Source: Clostridium sp. CAG:571 | Lineage (GTDB): Bacteria > Bacillota > Clostridia > TANB77 > CAG-508 | DNA: 64,000 nucleotides | Reading direction: 5' to 3' | Assembly: GCA_000434015.1 (NCBI GenBank) | Contig: HF999514.1 | Location: forward strand, 39,538-103,537 | Shown here: positions 1 to 9,080 of the stretch, piece by piece | Layout of the letters: each line of letters begins with the position of its first letter | Position numbering within the stretch: the stretch's first letter is position 1 | Translations under genes and position numbers: made by a program | The notes under the pieces: model-generated | Database searches by the model: none | Told to the model about the DNA's origin: nothing | What the model saw: only the letters and a program-made list of their open reading frames with translations

Positions 1-1
1 A

Positions 2-223
2 ACAATAATTTTTGGTGTAAATGCAAACAAAAGAAAAGCTGAAGGAAAACAGCTTGGATGGAAAATTAGCATACCAATAATTTTGTATGTAATAAGTATA
101 CCAATATTAATATTTATGGGATATTCATTTTATAAAGTATTTAATGTAGTAGAAGATGAAGACAACTATTATTATACCCGTAATGTGGTTTACGATACGA
201 TAGATGGAGATATGACAATATAA
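2..223 (+). CDS. C-terminal end of a membrane protein (5' truncated by the window)
   Basis: The frame starting at base 2 is open to a TAA at 221-223 and gives 73 residues with no start in the window. It contains one strongly hydrophobic stretch (about residues 24-46, Ile/Leu/Val rich) preceded by a Lys/Arg-rich segment and followed by an acidic, Tyr-rich tail. This looks like the last transmembrane helix and tail of a membrane protein. I do not recognise the family. It precedes the ABC transporter gene by about 105 bases and may belong with it. Confidence 0.55.
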   Translation, partial: TIIFGVNANKRKAEGKQLGWKISIPIILYVISIPILIFMGYSFYKVFNVVEDEDNYYYTRNVVYDTIDGDMTI

Positions 224-329
224 AATGAATATATTAAAATTTTTGTATAAAATAAAAGGATAAGACTTTATATAAGAAATATAATTAAATATAAGAAAAA
301 TTTAACAATAAAAAATGAGGAGAATAAAA

Positions 330-2930
330 ATGTTAAAATTAAAAAACATTACAAAAGAATATAAATCAGGAGATACTACAGTTAAAGCTTTAAAAGGAAT
401 AGATATCGAATTTAGAAATAGTGAGTTTGTATCTATTTTAGGACAGAGTGGATGTGGTAAGACTACTCTTTTAAATATAATAGGAGGATTAGATAGATAT
501 ACTAGTGGTGATTTAATAATAAATGGAAAATCAACAAAAGAGTTTAAAGATAATAATTGGGATGCATATCGTAATTATTCTGTAGGATTTGTATTTCAAA
601 ATTATAATTTAATACCACATCAAACAGTACTTTCTAATGTTGAACTTGCATTAACACTATCAGGTGTTTCAAAAGAAGAAAGAAGAAAAAGAGCAATAAA
701 AGCATTAGAAGATGTAGGATTAAAAGAACAAATACATAAAAAGCCAAATCAAATGTCAGGAGGACAAATGCAAAGAGTTGCAATAGCAAGAGCTCTAGTA
801 AATGACCCAGACATTATTTTAGCAGATGAGCCAACAGGTGCCTTAGATACAAAAACAAGTGTTCAAATAATGGAAATATTAAAAAATATTTCAAAAGATA
901 AATTAATAATAATGGTAACACATAATCCAGAGCTTGCAGAAAAATACTCATCTAGAGTAATAAAAGTACTAGATGGAAAGGTTATTAGTGATTCAAATCC
1001 ATACAAAGAAGATGAAGAAAAAACAGAAAAAAAGAAAGCAAAAACTGGAAAAACATCTATGAATTTTTTTACAGCTTTATCTCTTAGCTTAAATAACTTA
1101 ATGACTAAAAAAGGGCGAACTATTTTAACTTCATTTGCAGGAAGTATAGGTATCATAGGAATTGCGCTTATTTTATCTTTGTCAAATGGAGTACAAAAAT
1201 ATATAAATAGAGTACAAGAAGATACATTATCATCATATCCAATTTCAATAGAAGAGTCTACAGTAGATATGGCAAGTATGTTAGAAATAATGATGGATGA
1301 AGGAAATGATAACTTAAATCATGAAGAAGGAAAAATATATTCTAAAGATATAATGAATGAAATGATAAGTACTTTATCTAGCAAGATTCAAACTAATAAT
1401 TTAGAGGAATTTAAGAATTATTTAGATACAGAAGAAAATGAAATAAAAAAGAACTCTAATGCAATACAATATGAATATAATTTAAACTTAAATTTATATA
1501 AAAAAGATACATCAAATGGAATAGTTAAAGTTAATCCAAGTACAGTAATGAATAGTATAGGCATGGGAAATATGGTAGAAGAGCAAAACTCATCTCCATT
1601 TGCAAGTAGTTCTATGATGGTATCACAAACTGATGTATGGGAAGAAATGTTAGATAATAAAGAATTAATAGAATCTCAATACGATGTACTAGCAGGTAAT
1701 TTGCCAACTTCATATAATGAGGTGGCGTTAGTAGTAGATGAAAATAATCAAATTAGTGATTATACATTATACACTTTGGGCTTAAAAGATCAAAAAGACT
1801 TAGAAAGAAAATGGGAAGCGGTAAAAAAAGGAGAAAAAGTAGAAGCTGATGATCAAAAAGTATATACATATGATGAATTATTAAATTTATCATTTAAATT
1901 AATTCTAAATACAGATTATTATGAAAAATCAGGTAATATGTGGGTAAACAAAAGTGATGATGAAGAATATATGAAAAACAAAATAGAAAATGCAGAAGAT
2001 ATAAAAATTTCTTGTATAATAAGAAAAAATGAAGAAAGTGTATCAACATCATTAACTGGTTCAATGATAGGTTATACAAAACAATTAAAAGAACATGTAA
2101 TAAACAAAATAAATGAATCTGAGATAGTTAAAGAACAAAAAGAAAATAAAGATATAAATATTTTTACAGGAATGAAGTTCCCAGAAAAAAACGAAAATAC
2201 AAAATTTGATTATGCAAATTTAACAAGCGAACAAAAAGCATATATTAGCAAACTTTCAAGCGAAGAACTTGCAAAAGTTATGCAATCTTTTTCAGAAAAT
2301 CAAAATGCAACATATGAAGATAATTTAGAAACTCTAGGTGTAGTAGATTTAAATAAACCATCAGCAATTAAAATATATGCAACAAATTTTGATGCAAAAG
2401 AATTAATATCTAATGAAATAGAAAAATATAACCAAAAACAAAGAGATGAAGGAAAAGAAGAAAATGTAATTAACTATACAGACATGGTTGGAATGATGAT
2501 GAAATCTGTTAGTGTAATTGTTAACATGATAAGTTATGTGCTAATTGCATTTGTTGCAATTTCTTTAATTGTATCATCAATAATGATAGGAATAATAACA
2601 TATATATCTGTTTTGGAAAGAACAAAAGAAATAGGAATATTAAGAGCAATAGGAGCATCTAAAAAAGATATATCAAGAGTATTTAATGCAGAAACATTTA
2701 TAATAGGTTTTGCAGCAGGGCTTTTAGGAATATTGATAACCCTTATTCTGACAATTCCAATAAATGCTATTATAAAAGCAATTGCAGGAGTATCAGGAAT
2801 AGCAAGTCTTCCATTTGGAGGAGCAATTATATTGGTAATAATTAGTATGGTACTTACAATAATTGCAGGATTGATTCCATCAAAAATGGCAAGTAAAAAA
2901 GATCCAGTAGAAGCATTAAGAACAGAATAA
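330..2930 (+). CDS. ABC transporter, fused MacB-type ATPase and FtsX-like permease
   Basis: The first 220 residues are an ABC ATPase with Walker A GQSGCGKTT, signature MSGGQMQRVAIARAL and Walker B ILADEPTGALD. A first membrane helix follows near residues 265-290, then a roughly 430-residue extracytoplasmic domain, then three C-terminal helices with the FtsX/MacB pattern (RTKEIGILRAIGASKKDI). The single-chain architecture is the MacB type seen in Firmicute peptide or lipoprotein export and envelope-stress systems; the substrate cannot be told. I start at 330 rather than the in-frame ATG at 315 because the GAGGAG ribosome binding site overlaps the upstream ATG. Length is about 866 residues. The gene has no in-frame CGG. 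Confidence 0.9.
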   Translation: MLKLKNITKEYKSGDTTVKALKGIDIEFRNSEFVSILGQSGCGKTTLLNIIGGLDRYTSGDLIINGKSTKEFKDNNWDAYRNYSVGFVFQNYNLIPHQTVLSNVELALTLSGVSKEERRKRAIKALEDVGLKEQIHKKPNQMSGGQMQRVAIARALVNDPDIILADEPTGALDTKTSVQIMEILKNISKDKLIIMVTHNPELAEKYSSRVIKVLDGKVISDSNPYKEDEEKTEKKKAKTGKTSMNFFTALSLSLNNLMTKKGRTILTSFAGSIGIIGIALILSLSNGVQKYINRVQEDTLSSYPISIEESTVDMASMLEIMMDEGNDNLNHEEGKIYSKDIMNEMISTLSSKIQTNNLEEFKNYLDTEENEIKKNSNAIQYEYNLNLNLYKKDTSNGIVKVNPSTVMNSIGMGNMVEEQNSSPFASSSMMVSQTDVWEEMLDNKELIESQYDVLAGNLPTSYNEVALVVDENNQISDYTLYTLGLKDQKDLERKWEAVKKGEKVEADDQKVYTYDELLNLSFKLILNTDYYEKSGNMWVNKSDDEEYMKNKIENAEDIKISCIIRKNEESVSTSLTGSMIGYTKQLKEHVINKINESEIVKEQKENKDINIFTGMKFPEKNENTKFDYANLTSEQKAYISKLSSEELAKVMQSFSENQNATYEDNLETLGVVDLNKPSAIKIYATNFDAKELISNEIEKYNQKQRDEGKEENVINYTDMVGMMMKSVSVIVNMISYVLIAFVAISLIVSSIMIGIITYISVLERTKEIGILRAIGASKKDISRVFNAETFIIGFAAGLLGILITLILTIPINAIIKAIAGVSGIASLPFGGAIILVIISMVLTIIAGLIPSKMASKKDPVEALRTE

Positions 2931-2948
2931 AAATGTGAGAAAAAATAA

Positions 2949-2996
2949 AAAATAAACCAAATTTGTTAGACTAAAACAGAAATGGTTTATTTTTTT
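2949..2996 (+). terminator. Rho-independent terminator after the ABC transporter
   Basis: The arms AATAAACCA and TGGTTTATT surround an A-rich loop and are followed by a run of T, 20 bases after the stop codon. Confidence 0.75.
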
Positions 2997-3079
2997 ATAT
3001 TAGAATTTTTGTGTCATATTATCTTTAATAAACATAAAATAATATAAGCCATAATAAAGAAAGTATTAGAGGTGGTTTT

Positions 3080-3599
3080 GTGATAAAAGAATTATATGAA
3101 GATGCAAAAAATATAAAAGAAAAAGATCCAGCAGCAAGGAATATTTTAGAAGTAATTATTTTATATCCAGGGTTCCATGTATTAGTATTTTATAGAATTG
3201 CTCATTTCTTTTATAAAAATAAATTTTTCTTTATAGCAAGACTTATATCTCAATTTGCAAGATTTATAACAGGAATAGAAATACATCCAGGGGCTAAAAT
3301 AGGAAAAAAATTATTTATAGACCATGGAATGGGAATAGTAATTGGAGAAACAGCAACAATTGGAGATAATTGTACAATTTATCATCAAGTAACATTAGGG
3401 GGAACAGGAAAAGATAAAAACAAAAGACATCCTGATGTAGGAGACAATGTAATGATTGGAGCGGGATCAAAAATACTTCGGACCAATAAAAATTGGTAAT
3501 AATGTAAAAATAGGTGCTGGGTCAGTTGTATTAGAATCAACAGATGATAATGTAACTGTTGTAGGCACGCCAAATAGTAGAATAATAAAAAAATATTAA
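3080..3599 (+). CDS. cysE: Serine O-acetyltransferase, read through a +1 shift at CGG
   Basis: The product makes O-acetylserine for cysteine synthesis. It starts at a GTG behind GAGGTGG and shows the SAT features in order: DPAARN near residue 12, FYRIAHFFY near 37, the hexapeptide region with EIHPGAKIGKKLFIDHG, and the catalytic-loop segment GETATIG...YHQVTLGGTGK. In the start frame it stops after 139 residues because CGG at 3479-3481 puts the ribosome in the wrong frame. Skipping the C restores the conserved KILGPIKIGNNVKIGAGSVV-type continuation and a normal C-terminus, giving 172 residues. The codon before CGG is CTT. Cysteine-forming SATs of this short type are usually 170-180 residues, which fits the shifted product. 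Confidence 0.9.
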
Positions 3600-3615
3600 A
3601 TGCTAAATAATAAAT

Positions 3616-3662
3616 AAGATTCTTTCTTGCTTAGAACAATTATCTAACAAGAAAGGGTCTTA
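3616..3662. terminator. Bidirectional terminator between cysE and the DUF421 gene
   Basis: AAGATTCTTTCTTG pairs with CAAGAAAGGGTCTT around a 17-base loop. A-rich and T-rich flanks on both sides let it serve the two convergent genes. Confidence 0.7.
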
Positions 3663-3663
3663 T

Positions 3664-4372
3664 TTATTCAAAAATATCATTTGAGTTATTATAATCCTTT
3701 TTGGGGTATATTTGTAAATTGTTATTATAATCACAAGTAGCTAAAAAAATTTCAGAAGCATTATTATATCCTAAAGATACAATTTGTTTTTGTAGCCACA
3801 GTTCATCATTACCAGAATAATTTAAATTTTCTTTTAAAATTTGACCATCTAAAATTATATTAATAACCATTTTCTCTTGGTGAGGATGCATATTAAAGTC
3901 TAAAGGAATAGTAGGCCTATTTTCAGCCTTAGGCAAAAAACTAATTTTCCCGATTTGGCTCTAATATTGCTGTTTGTATATCACTTAGACTAAAGTACCC
4001 AGCAGTTCTACATTGCATCAAAAATTCATTTAAATCAAGTTTGGCTTTTTTTAGATTATTACGATATAGTTCATTATTATCAAATAATATTAAAGAGTTT
4101 CCAGATATAATTCTACGAATTTTTATAGATTTATAAGATAAAATAGAAATGATTATAGAAACTATAGCATACACAGCCATAGCAACAACAGGTTGCATAA
4201 AGTCGTTTTCTAAAGCTGTAGACATTTCAGCTGCAATAGAACCAATAGTAATACCTATTATATAATCAAACATACTAAGCTGAGACATTTCTTTATTTCC
4301 CATTAGTTTAGTTAAAATAAAAAGAAAAATTACAGAGCCAAAAGATAAAGCTACTATTTTAAGTAAGTCCAT
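3664..4372 (-). CDS. DUF421 (YetF-like) membrane protein, read through a +1 shift at CGG
   Basis: The N-terminal 90 residues hold three membrane helices with the DUF421 pattern (TKLMGNKEMSQLSMFDYIIGITIGSIAAE begins it, here given only in part). The soluble domain follows, ending in the family motif AILEPNG. On the minus strand the codon after AAT is CGG (bases 3952-3950); in the start frame the protein stops three codons later. Skipping the C gives EPNGKISFLPK, the conserved DUF421 sequence, and 235 residues in total, the normal length of YetF proteins. The family is linked to the spore or cell envelope in Bacillus; the molecular role is not established. Confidence 0.85.
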
Positions 4373-4512
4373 AAAAACACCTCCATGTGGTTATAAATAT
4401 TTTATACAAATTATGATTTTTTATTAAAAATAAAGCAAATAATGTAAAATTAAAGATAAAATACTAATACATAATTTAAGATGTAATGAATAATTAATAA
4501 AGTTAATATTGA

Positions 4513-4557
4513 CTAAAGTTTAATTTGATAGTAATATTACTTTAAATTAAACTTTAG
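4513..4557. repeat. Perfect inverted repeat in the divergent DUF421/DUF1653 intergenic region
   Basis: CTAAAGTTTAATTT pairs with AAATTAAACTTTAG around a 17-base loop. It lies between divergent genes, about 45 bases before the DUF1653 start, so it is either an operator or a short leader hairpin. There is no clear run of T after the right arm, so termination is less likely. Confidence 0.5.
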
Positions 4558-4603
4558 ATTTTATTTAGATTTAAAGATAAAAATAGAAAGGAAAATATAA
4601 AAA

Positions 4604-4936
4604 ATGGAAGAAAATATATTTAAAGTAGGAGATTTATGCAAACATTTTAAAGGAGAAAATTTAAGTCAAAAGAATATATATAAAATTATTGCAGTGAATG
4701 TTACTTATTCAGGAGATAAATCACAAGAACCACTAAATAATTTAGTAGTATATGAAAATATTTTTCAAAGTGGAAAAACTTTTGTAAGAGAATATAAAGA
4801 TTTAGTAGAAGAACTTAGTAAGGAAAAACAAAATAAGTATAATCAGAAATATAGAGTAGAAAAATTAACAAAAGAAGAAATTGAATTAATAAATACAGAT
4901 AAGTTTAAAAAAGAAAAATTAGAATTACAAAAATAA
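4604..4936 (+). CDS. DUF1653 family protein
   Basis: A 110-residue soluble protein with the DUF1653 pattern: KVGDLCKHFKGE at the N-terminus, a central IYKIIAVNVTYSGDKS, LVVYENIF and GKTFVREYKDLVEEL. The C-terminal 30 residues are Lys/Glu rich. The biochemical role of this widespread small domain is unknown. The start follows GAAAGGAAAAT. Confidence 0.75.
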   Translation: MEENIFKVGDLCKHFKGENLSQKNIYKIIAVNVTYSGDKSQEPLNNLVVYENIFQSGKTFVREYKDLVEELSKEKQNKYNQKYRVEKLTKEEIELINTDKFKKEKLELQK

Positions 4937-5059
4937 AATAAGCTATATAAATAAAAAAGTATAATAAAAAAAGACTAAGTGACAAAAAATGAGTAAATAA
5001 AAAATAAGTTATAAATAAAATTTGAAAAAATAATATAAAGATATACTAAATTTAAGTTG

Positions 5060-5259
5060 TTGACATGATAAAAATAAAGTAGTAGTATATAAAATAATAT
5101 ATGTTATCTAGAGTGGACGAGAGAATCGGCTTTATGACTCCACAGCAACCTATTTAAAAATAAGGTGCTAATACCGACAAAGCTATAGCTTTGGCTGATG
5201 ATTAAAACATAAAAAATTGTTTATTATTAACCTTTGCTATAAATAGCAAAGGTTTTTTT
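5060..5259 (+). promoter_or_regulatory. SAM-I (S-box) riboswitch with promoter and terminator, upstream of metK
   Basis: A promoter with TTGACA at 5060-5065 and an AT-rich -10 near 5083-5091 precedes an S-box aptamer at about 5103-5202. Recognisable elements in order are TTATCTAGAG, a GGACGAGAGAATCGGC arm, ATGACTCCACAGCAACC, and AAGGTGCTAATACCGACAAAGC. A terminator hairpin (CCTTTGCTATAAATAGCAAAGG followed by seven T, 5229-5259) comes 27 bases before the metK start. The placement means metK is expected to be turned off when S-adenosylmethionine is plentiful. Confidence 0.9.
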
Positions 5260-5286
5260 GTGAAAAAAGATAGGAGGAAAAGAAAA

Positions 5287-6429
5287 ATGATAAGATTATT
5301 TACATCAGAAAGTGTAACAGAAGGGCATCCAGACAAGTTATGCGATACAATATCAGATAAAATATTAGATGCATATTTAGAGAAAGATAAGTTTGCAAGA
5401 GTGGCTTGCGAAACTGTTGCAGGAAAGGGACAAGTTTTAGTGACAGGAGAGATTACCTCAGTAGCTACAGTAGACATTGAAAAAATAGTAAGAGATACAA
5501 TAAAAGAAATTGGTTATGATAATTCAAAAACCGATATAGATTATAGAACATGTAAGGTTTTGTTAAATATTTCGAAACAATCACCAGATATTGCAATTGG
5601 AGTAGATAAATCATTAGAAGACAAGCTAAATGAAAACATAAAGTCAGAAGGTGCTGGAGATCAAGGTATGATGTTTGGATATGCTACTGACGAAACAAAA
5701 GATTTTATGCCAATGCCAATATATTTAGCACATAAGCTTGCTAAAAGATTAACAGAAGTTAGAAAAAAAGGAATAGTAAAAAATTTAAGACCAGATGGAA
5801 AGGTTCAAGTAACAGTTGGATATGAAAATGAAATTCCAAAAAGAATAGATACAATTGTTATTTCTACACAACATGAAGAAAATACAAATTTAGAAGAATT
5901 AAAAAAAGAAATTAAAGAAAAAGTAATTAAAGAAATTGTGCCAAGTGAATTACTAAATGATGACACAAAATATTTCATTAATCCAACAGGTAGATTTGTT
6001 ATAGGAGGTCCGTTAGGAGACTCTGGTTTAACTGGAAGAAAAATTATAGTAGATACATATGGAGGAATGGCAAGACATGGAGGAGGAGCCTTTTCTGGTA
6101 AAGATCCTACAAAAGTAGATAGAAGTGGTGCTTATATGGCAAGATATATTGCTAAAAACATTGTAGCAAATGGATATGCTAAAAAATGCGAAATTCAAAT
6201 TGCTTATAGTATAGGAGTTGCAAAACCTGTTTCTATTTATATAGATACATTTAAAACAAATACAATTTCAGAAGAAGAAATAATAGAAAAAATTAAGCAA
6301 AGGTTTGATTTAACTCCATCTGGAATTATAAAAGAGTTGAATTTAAGAGAGCCTATATATAGTAAAACAACTAATTATGGTCACTTCGGAAAAAAGAATA
6401 TGACATGGGAAAAAATTATTAAAATTTAA
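5287..6429 (+). CDS. metK: S-adenosylmethionine synthetase
   Basis: The enzyme makes S-adenosylmethionine from methionine and ATP. Family motifs are ESVTEGHPDKLCD at the N-terminus, GAGDQGMMFGYA (methionine loop), GGPLGDSGLTGRKI and ARHGGGAFSGKDPTKVDRS. Length from the ATG at 5287 is 380 residues. I prefer this start over an in-frame ATG at 5260 because GATAGGAGGAAAAG lies just upstream and the family begins with a short residue lead-in to FTSESVTEGHPD. It contains TTC-GGA, that is a CGG trinucleotide out of phase, and reads through it without any shift. It sits behind the SAM riboswitch. Confidence 0.95.
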   Translation: MIRLFTSESVTEGHPDKLCDTISDKILDAYLEKDKFARVACETVAGKGQVLVTGEITSVATVDIEKIVRDTIKEIGYDNSKTDIDYRTCKVLLNISKQSPDIAIGVDKSLEDKLNENIKSEGAGDQGMMFGYATDETKDFMPMPIYLAHKLAKRLTEVRKKGIVKNLRPDGKVQVTVGYENEIPKRIDTIVISTQHEENTNLEELKKEIKEKVIKEIVPSELLNDDTKYFINPTGRFVIGGPLGDSGLTGRKIIVDTYGGMARHGGGAFSGKDPTKVDRSGAYMARYIAKNIVANGYAKKCEIQIAYSIGVAKPVSIYIDTFKTNTISEEEIIEKIKQRFDLTPSGIIKELNLREPIYSKTTNYGHFGKKNMTWEKIIKI

Positions 6430-6517
6430 GGTGATAATTTTAAATAGGATTAATTTATTAAATTGTGTGTAAAATAATAAAGAAATGCAAGGAAAATAAA
6501 AATTAAATAAAAAAGTA

Positions 6518-6548
6518 TTGACATAGAGTTAACTCTAAGTGATATACA
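6518..6548 (+). promoter_or_regulatory. Promoter with a long spacer carrying a MerR-type palindrome
   Basis: TTGACA (6518-6523) and TATACA (6543-6548) are 19 bases apart, and the spacer carries the perfect palindrome AGAGTTAACTCT (6525-6536). A 19-base spacer with a central dyad is the classic arrangement for activation by MerR-family regulators. No merR gene is present in the window. Confidence 0.6.
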
Positions 6549-6611
6549 TTAATATAAATAATACAAAAGATAAATTATATAAAAACAAAATACTAAAGGA
6601 GGAGTAAAAAG

Positions 6612-6660
6612 ATGGAAAAGCAAACAGTCTGATGAAGATTACAAAAAATGGATTAAATAA
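6612..6660 (+). pseudogene. Tiny reading frame behind the MerR-type promoter, probable gene remnant
   Basis: A good ribosome binding site (AAAGGAGGAG) is followed by an ATG and only six codons (MEKQTV, stop at 6630-6632). In the +1 frame the sequence continues as SDEDYKKWIK and stops at 6658-6660, and a terminator follows at once. The pieces look like the first and last codons of a longer gene joined by an internal deletion. It could also be a genuine micro-peptide or leader. No CGG is involved here. Confidence 0.35.
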
Positions 6661-6672
6661 TAAATTTTTATA

Positions 6673-6760
6673 AAGTTCTCTATTACTGTAGTAAAATAAA
6701 ATTGTTAGATAAAAATTTTATCATTTTATCTTTACTACAGTTAATTAGAGAGCTTTTTAT
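6673..6760 (+). terminator. Long terminator hairpin closing the MerR-type transcription unit
   Basis: The arms GTTCTCTATTACTGTAGTAAA and TTTACTACAGTTAATTAGAGAGC (given here as approximate) pair over about 20 bases with small bulges, followed by TTTTTA. The 430 bases between metK and lemA hold only this unit: promoter, tiny frame and terminator. Confidence 0.65.
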
Positions 6761-6859
6761 TTTGATTTTACATTTTTGTATATTTATTTATAAGAAAAAA
6801 TATTGTATATATTTTTTTTGTATGATAAAATTTATTAAAAATGAAATGGAGGTAATAAT

Positions 6860-7427
6860 ATGAAAAAATCTAATATTATTTTAATAACTGTAATTGCAAT
6901 AATAGCAATAATAGTAATGTTTTTAGTGGGAAGTTATAATGGATTGGTTAGTAAATCTGAAGCTGTGGATACAGAATTATCTAACTTAGATGTAATGTTA
7001 CAAAGAAGAGCAGATTTGATTCCAAATTTAGTAAATACTGTAAAAGGATACACAACACATGAAACAGAAATAATTAATAGTATAACAGATGCAAGAGAAA
7101 AATTAATAAATGCAAATAGTTTAGAAGAAAAATCAAATGCAAATAATGAATTAACATCATCTTTAAATGCATTAATGGTAGTAGTAGAGAATTATCCAGA
7201 TTTAAAATCTTCTCAAAACTTTATTCAACTATCAGATGAATTAGCAGGGACAGAAAACAGAGTAGCTGTTGCAAGAAGAGATTACAATAGTGCAGTTAAA
7301 AATTATAATTTAAAAGTAAAAACTTTTCCTGGTAATATTTTAGCACGGAATGTTTGGATTTGAGCAAAAACAATATTTTGAAGCAAACGAATCAAACAGG
7401 GAGGTTCCAAGTGTTAACTTTGAATAA
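6860..7427 (+). CDS. lemA: LemA family protein, read through a +1 shift at CGG
   Basis: One N-terminal membrane helix (about residues 5-25) is followed by the LemA helical domain: SYNGLVSKSEAVDTELSNLD, LQRRADLIPNLVNTVKGY, ENRVAVARRDYNSAVKNYN. In the start frame the protein ends as ILARNVWI. CGG at 7346-7348 (after GCA) with the C skipped gives ILAGMFGFEQKQYFEA, the conserved LemA ending, and finishes with VPSVNFE; 188 residues in all. LemA proteins are usually about 185 residues. The 3' end overlaps the start of the TPM-domain gene, a common lemA-TPM pairing. Confidence 0.92.
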
Positions 7428-8353
7428 AAGAATATTTAAAAAAATATTAATATTAACAATATGTTTAATTGTTTTTAGTTTGAGTTTTGTAAGTGCAGTT
7501 GTTAATCCAACACAAGAATTTTATGTTAACGATTATGCAGGACTACTAAGTAAAGAAACTAAAGACTATATTATAAATGTTAATAAAAGTTTAAATAGCA
7601 AAACACGGAGCTCAAATTGTTATAGTTACAATTCCATCACTAGAAGGAGAATCATTAGAAGAATATGCAACAGAAACATTTAGAAAATTTGGAATTGGAG
7701 ATAAAAACAAAAATAATGGACTATTAATATTAATAGCTCTACAAGAAAGAAAATCTAGAATAGAAGTAGGATATGGATTAGAAGGCGTGTTACCAGATGC
7801 TAAAACTGGAAGAATTCAAAATCAATATATGCTACCATATTTAAGGCAAAATAAATGGGATGAAGGAATAAAAAATGGATTTAACGAATTTGTAAGTATA
7901 ATTTCAAAAAATTATGATGTAGAGATAGAACAAGAAAAGGCTGAAAAAGTAGAAAAAAGTCCAATTTCTGACCCACTTTTGGTATTTTCTTTTAGTGCGT
8001 TAGCAGGTTATATAATGGTAATAATTCCTTTTTCATATGAATATTATAAACCCAGAAAACTTTTAATAATATTAAAAGAGACAATATTAGCTATTATATA
8101 TGCAATTGCCTTAAGTGTAATAATATATTTCGAAACAAAAAATACATCAGTAATAATTAATGATGTTATATGGGGTATAATAGGATATATAATAGGTGGA
8201 TGTGCACAAGGGATAAGTTATATATTCAAAAAGCGGCGGTGGCGGCTTTTACGGAGGATCCGATGGAGATTTCGGAGGAGGTCTTTTCGGAGGAGGTTCT
8301 TTTGGAGGAGGCCGGTTCATCAGGAGGAGGCCGGAAGCTCTGGAAGTTTCTAA
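7411..8353 (+). CDS. TPM-domain (YgcG-like) membrane protein with four CGG +1 shift sites
   Basis: The gene starts at a GTG with AGGGAGG upstream, inside the end of lemA. A signal peptide (residues 1-30) is followed by a TPM phosphatase-like domain, two membrane helices and a Gly/Ser-rich tail. CGG codons at 7606-7608, 8234-8236, 8313-8315 and 8332-8334 (after ACA, AAG, GGC and GGC) each require a +1 shift. The first restores SKTGAQIVIVTIPSLEGESL, standard TPM sequence. The last three lie in the tail: in the start frame it would be an Arg/Trp-rich run, with shifts it becomes FGGGGSSGGGGSSGSF, the usual ending of this family. Three further shifts sum to one codon, so the stop is in the original frame. 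Total 312 residues. TTC-GGA and GGC-GGC in the same tail are out of phase and need no shift. Confidence 0.9.
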
Positions 8354-8389
8354 AAAATATAAAAACAGTGAAGAATTAGGAGTTAATAA

Positions 8390-9079
8390 ATGGAAACAGT
8401 AGTTTATTTAATTAGACATTCAGTAAGATTTAATAATAAAGAAATGATTGAAAGTTATAAAACAAATCAAAGTGATTTAATGAAATATGAAAAAATAATA
8501 CTTAGTGTAGTAGGAGAGAAAAGAGCAGAAATTTTAAGTAAAGAACAAGAACTTCAAAATATTGATATTGTATATACAAGTAATTGTGTAAGAACTTTAC
8601 AAACAGCTAAATATTTATTAGATAGACAAAATCTAAAAGTAAATATTGATGAGAGATTTGATGAAAGAAGACCAGGTAAGCCTAACGAAAAAGATGTTTT
8701 AAATTGGTATACAAAACAGTATGAAGAAGAAAATTATAAAGCAGAAGATGGAGAGAGTAGAAAAGAAGTAACCAAAAGAATGACAGAAGCTTTTGAAGAG
8801 GTTATAAACAAAAACAAAGGAAAAAGAATTGCTATTTTTTCACATGGATATGCTATAACCTTTTTACTTTTAAAGTGGTGCAAGTTAGAAAGTGTTCAAG
8901 AAAATAGAGTTCTAAAATATAGCTTTAAAGGAAATGTTATATTTAATAAACGTTTAAATTCACCAGATGTATTTAAACTAACAATAAACGATAAAAATGA
9001 AGTAGTAAATGTAGAAAATATAGAATTTGATGACTTAGAGTTTGATGATTTTAATAAAGGAGAAACTTGTAAAAAATAA
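8390..9079 (+). CDS. Histidine phosphatase (phosphoglycerate-mutase-like) family protein
   Basis: The N-terminal catalytic motif is VVYLIRHSVRF (His phosphorylated in this family), a second SNCVRTLQTAKYLL helix follows, then a DERRPGK segment and the second catalytic His in IAIFSHGYAITFLLLKW. Length is 229 residues, normal for the branch 1 family. Substrate is not inferable. It starts 36 bases after the TPM gene and its stop touches the next gene, so the cluster lemA-TPM-phosphatase-methyltransferase is probably co-transcribed. Confidence 0.8.
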   Translation: METVVYLIRHSVRFNNKEMIESYKTNQSDLMKYEKIILSVVGEKRAEILSKEQELQNIDIVYTSNCVRTLQTAKYLLDRQNLKVNIDERFDERRPGKPNEKDVLNWYTKQYEEENYKAEDGESRKEVTKRMTEAFEEVINKNKGKRIAIFSHGYAITFLLLKWCKLESVQENRVLKYSFKGNVIFNKRLNSPDVFKLTINDKNEVVNVENIEFDDLEFDDFNKGETCKK

Positions 9080-9080
9080 A

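Noticed and set aside
8170..8379. A separate Glu-rich small protein in another frame of the TPM tail
   Set aside because: It is the shifted-frame shadow of a Gly-rich coding tail and lacks a ribosome site.
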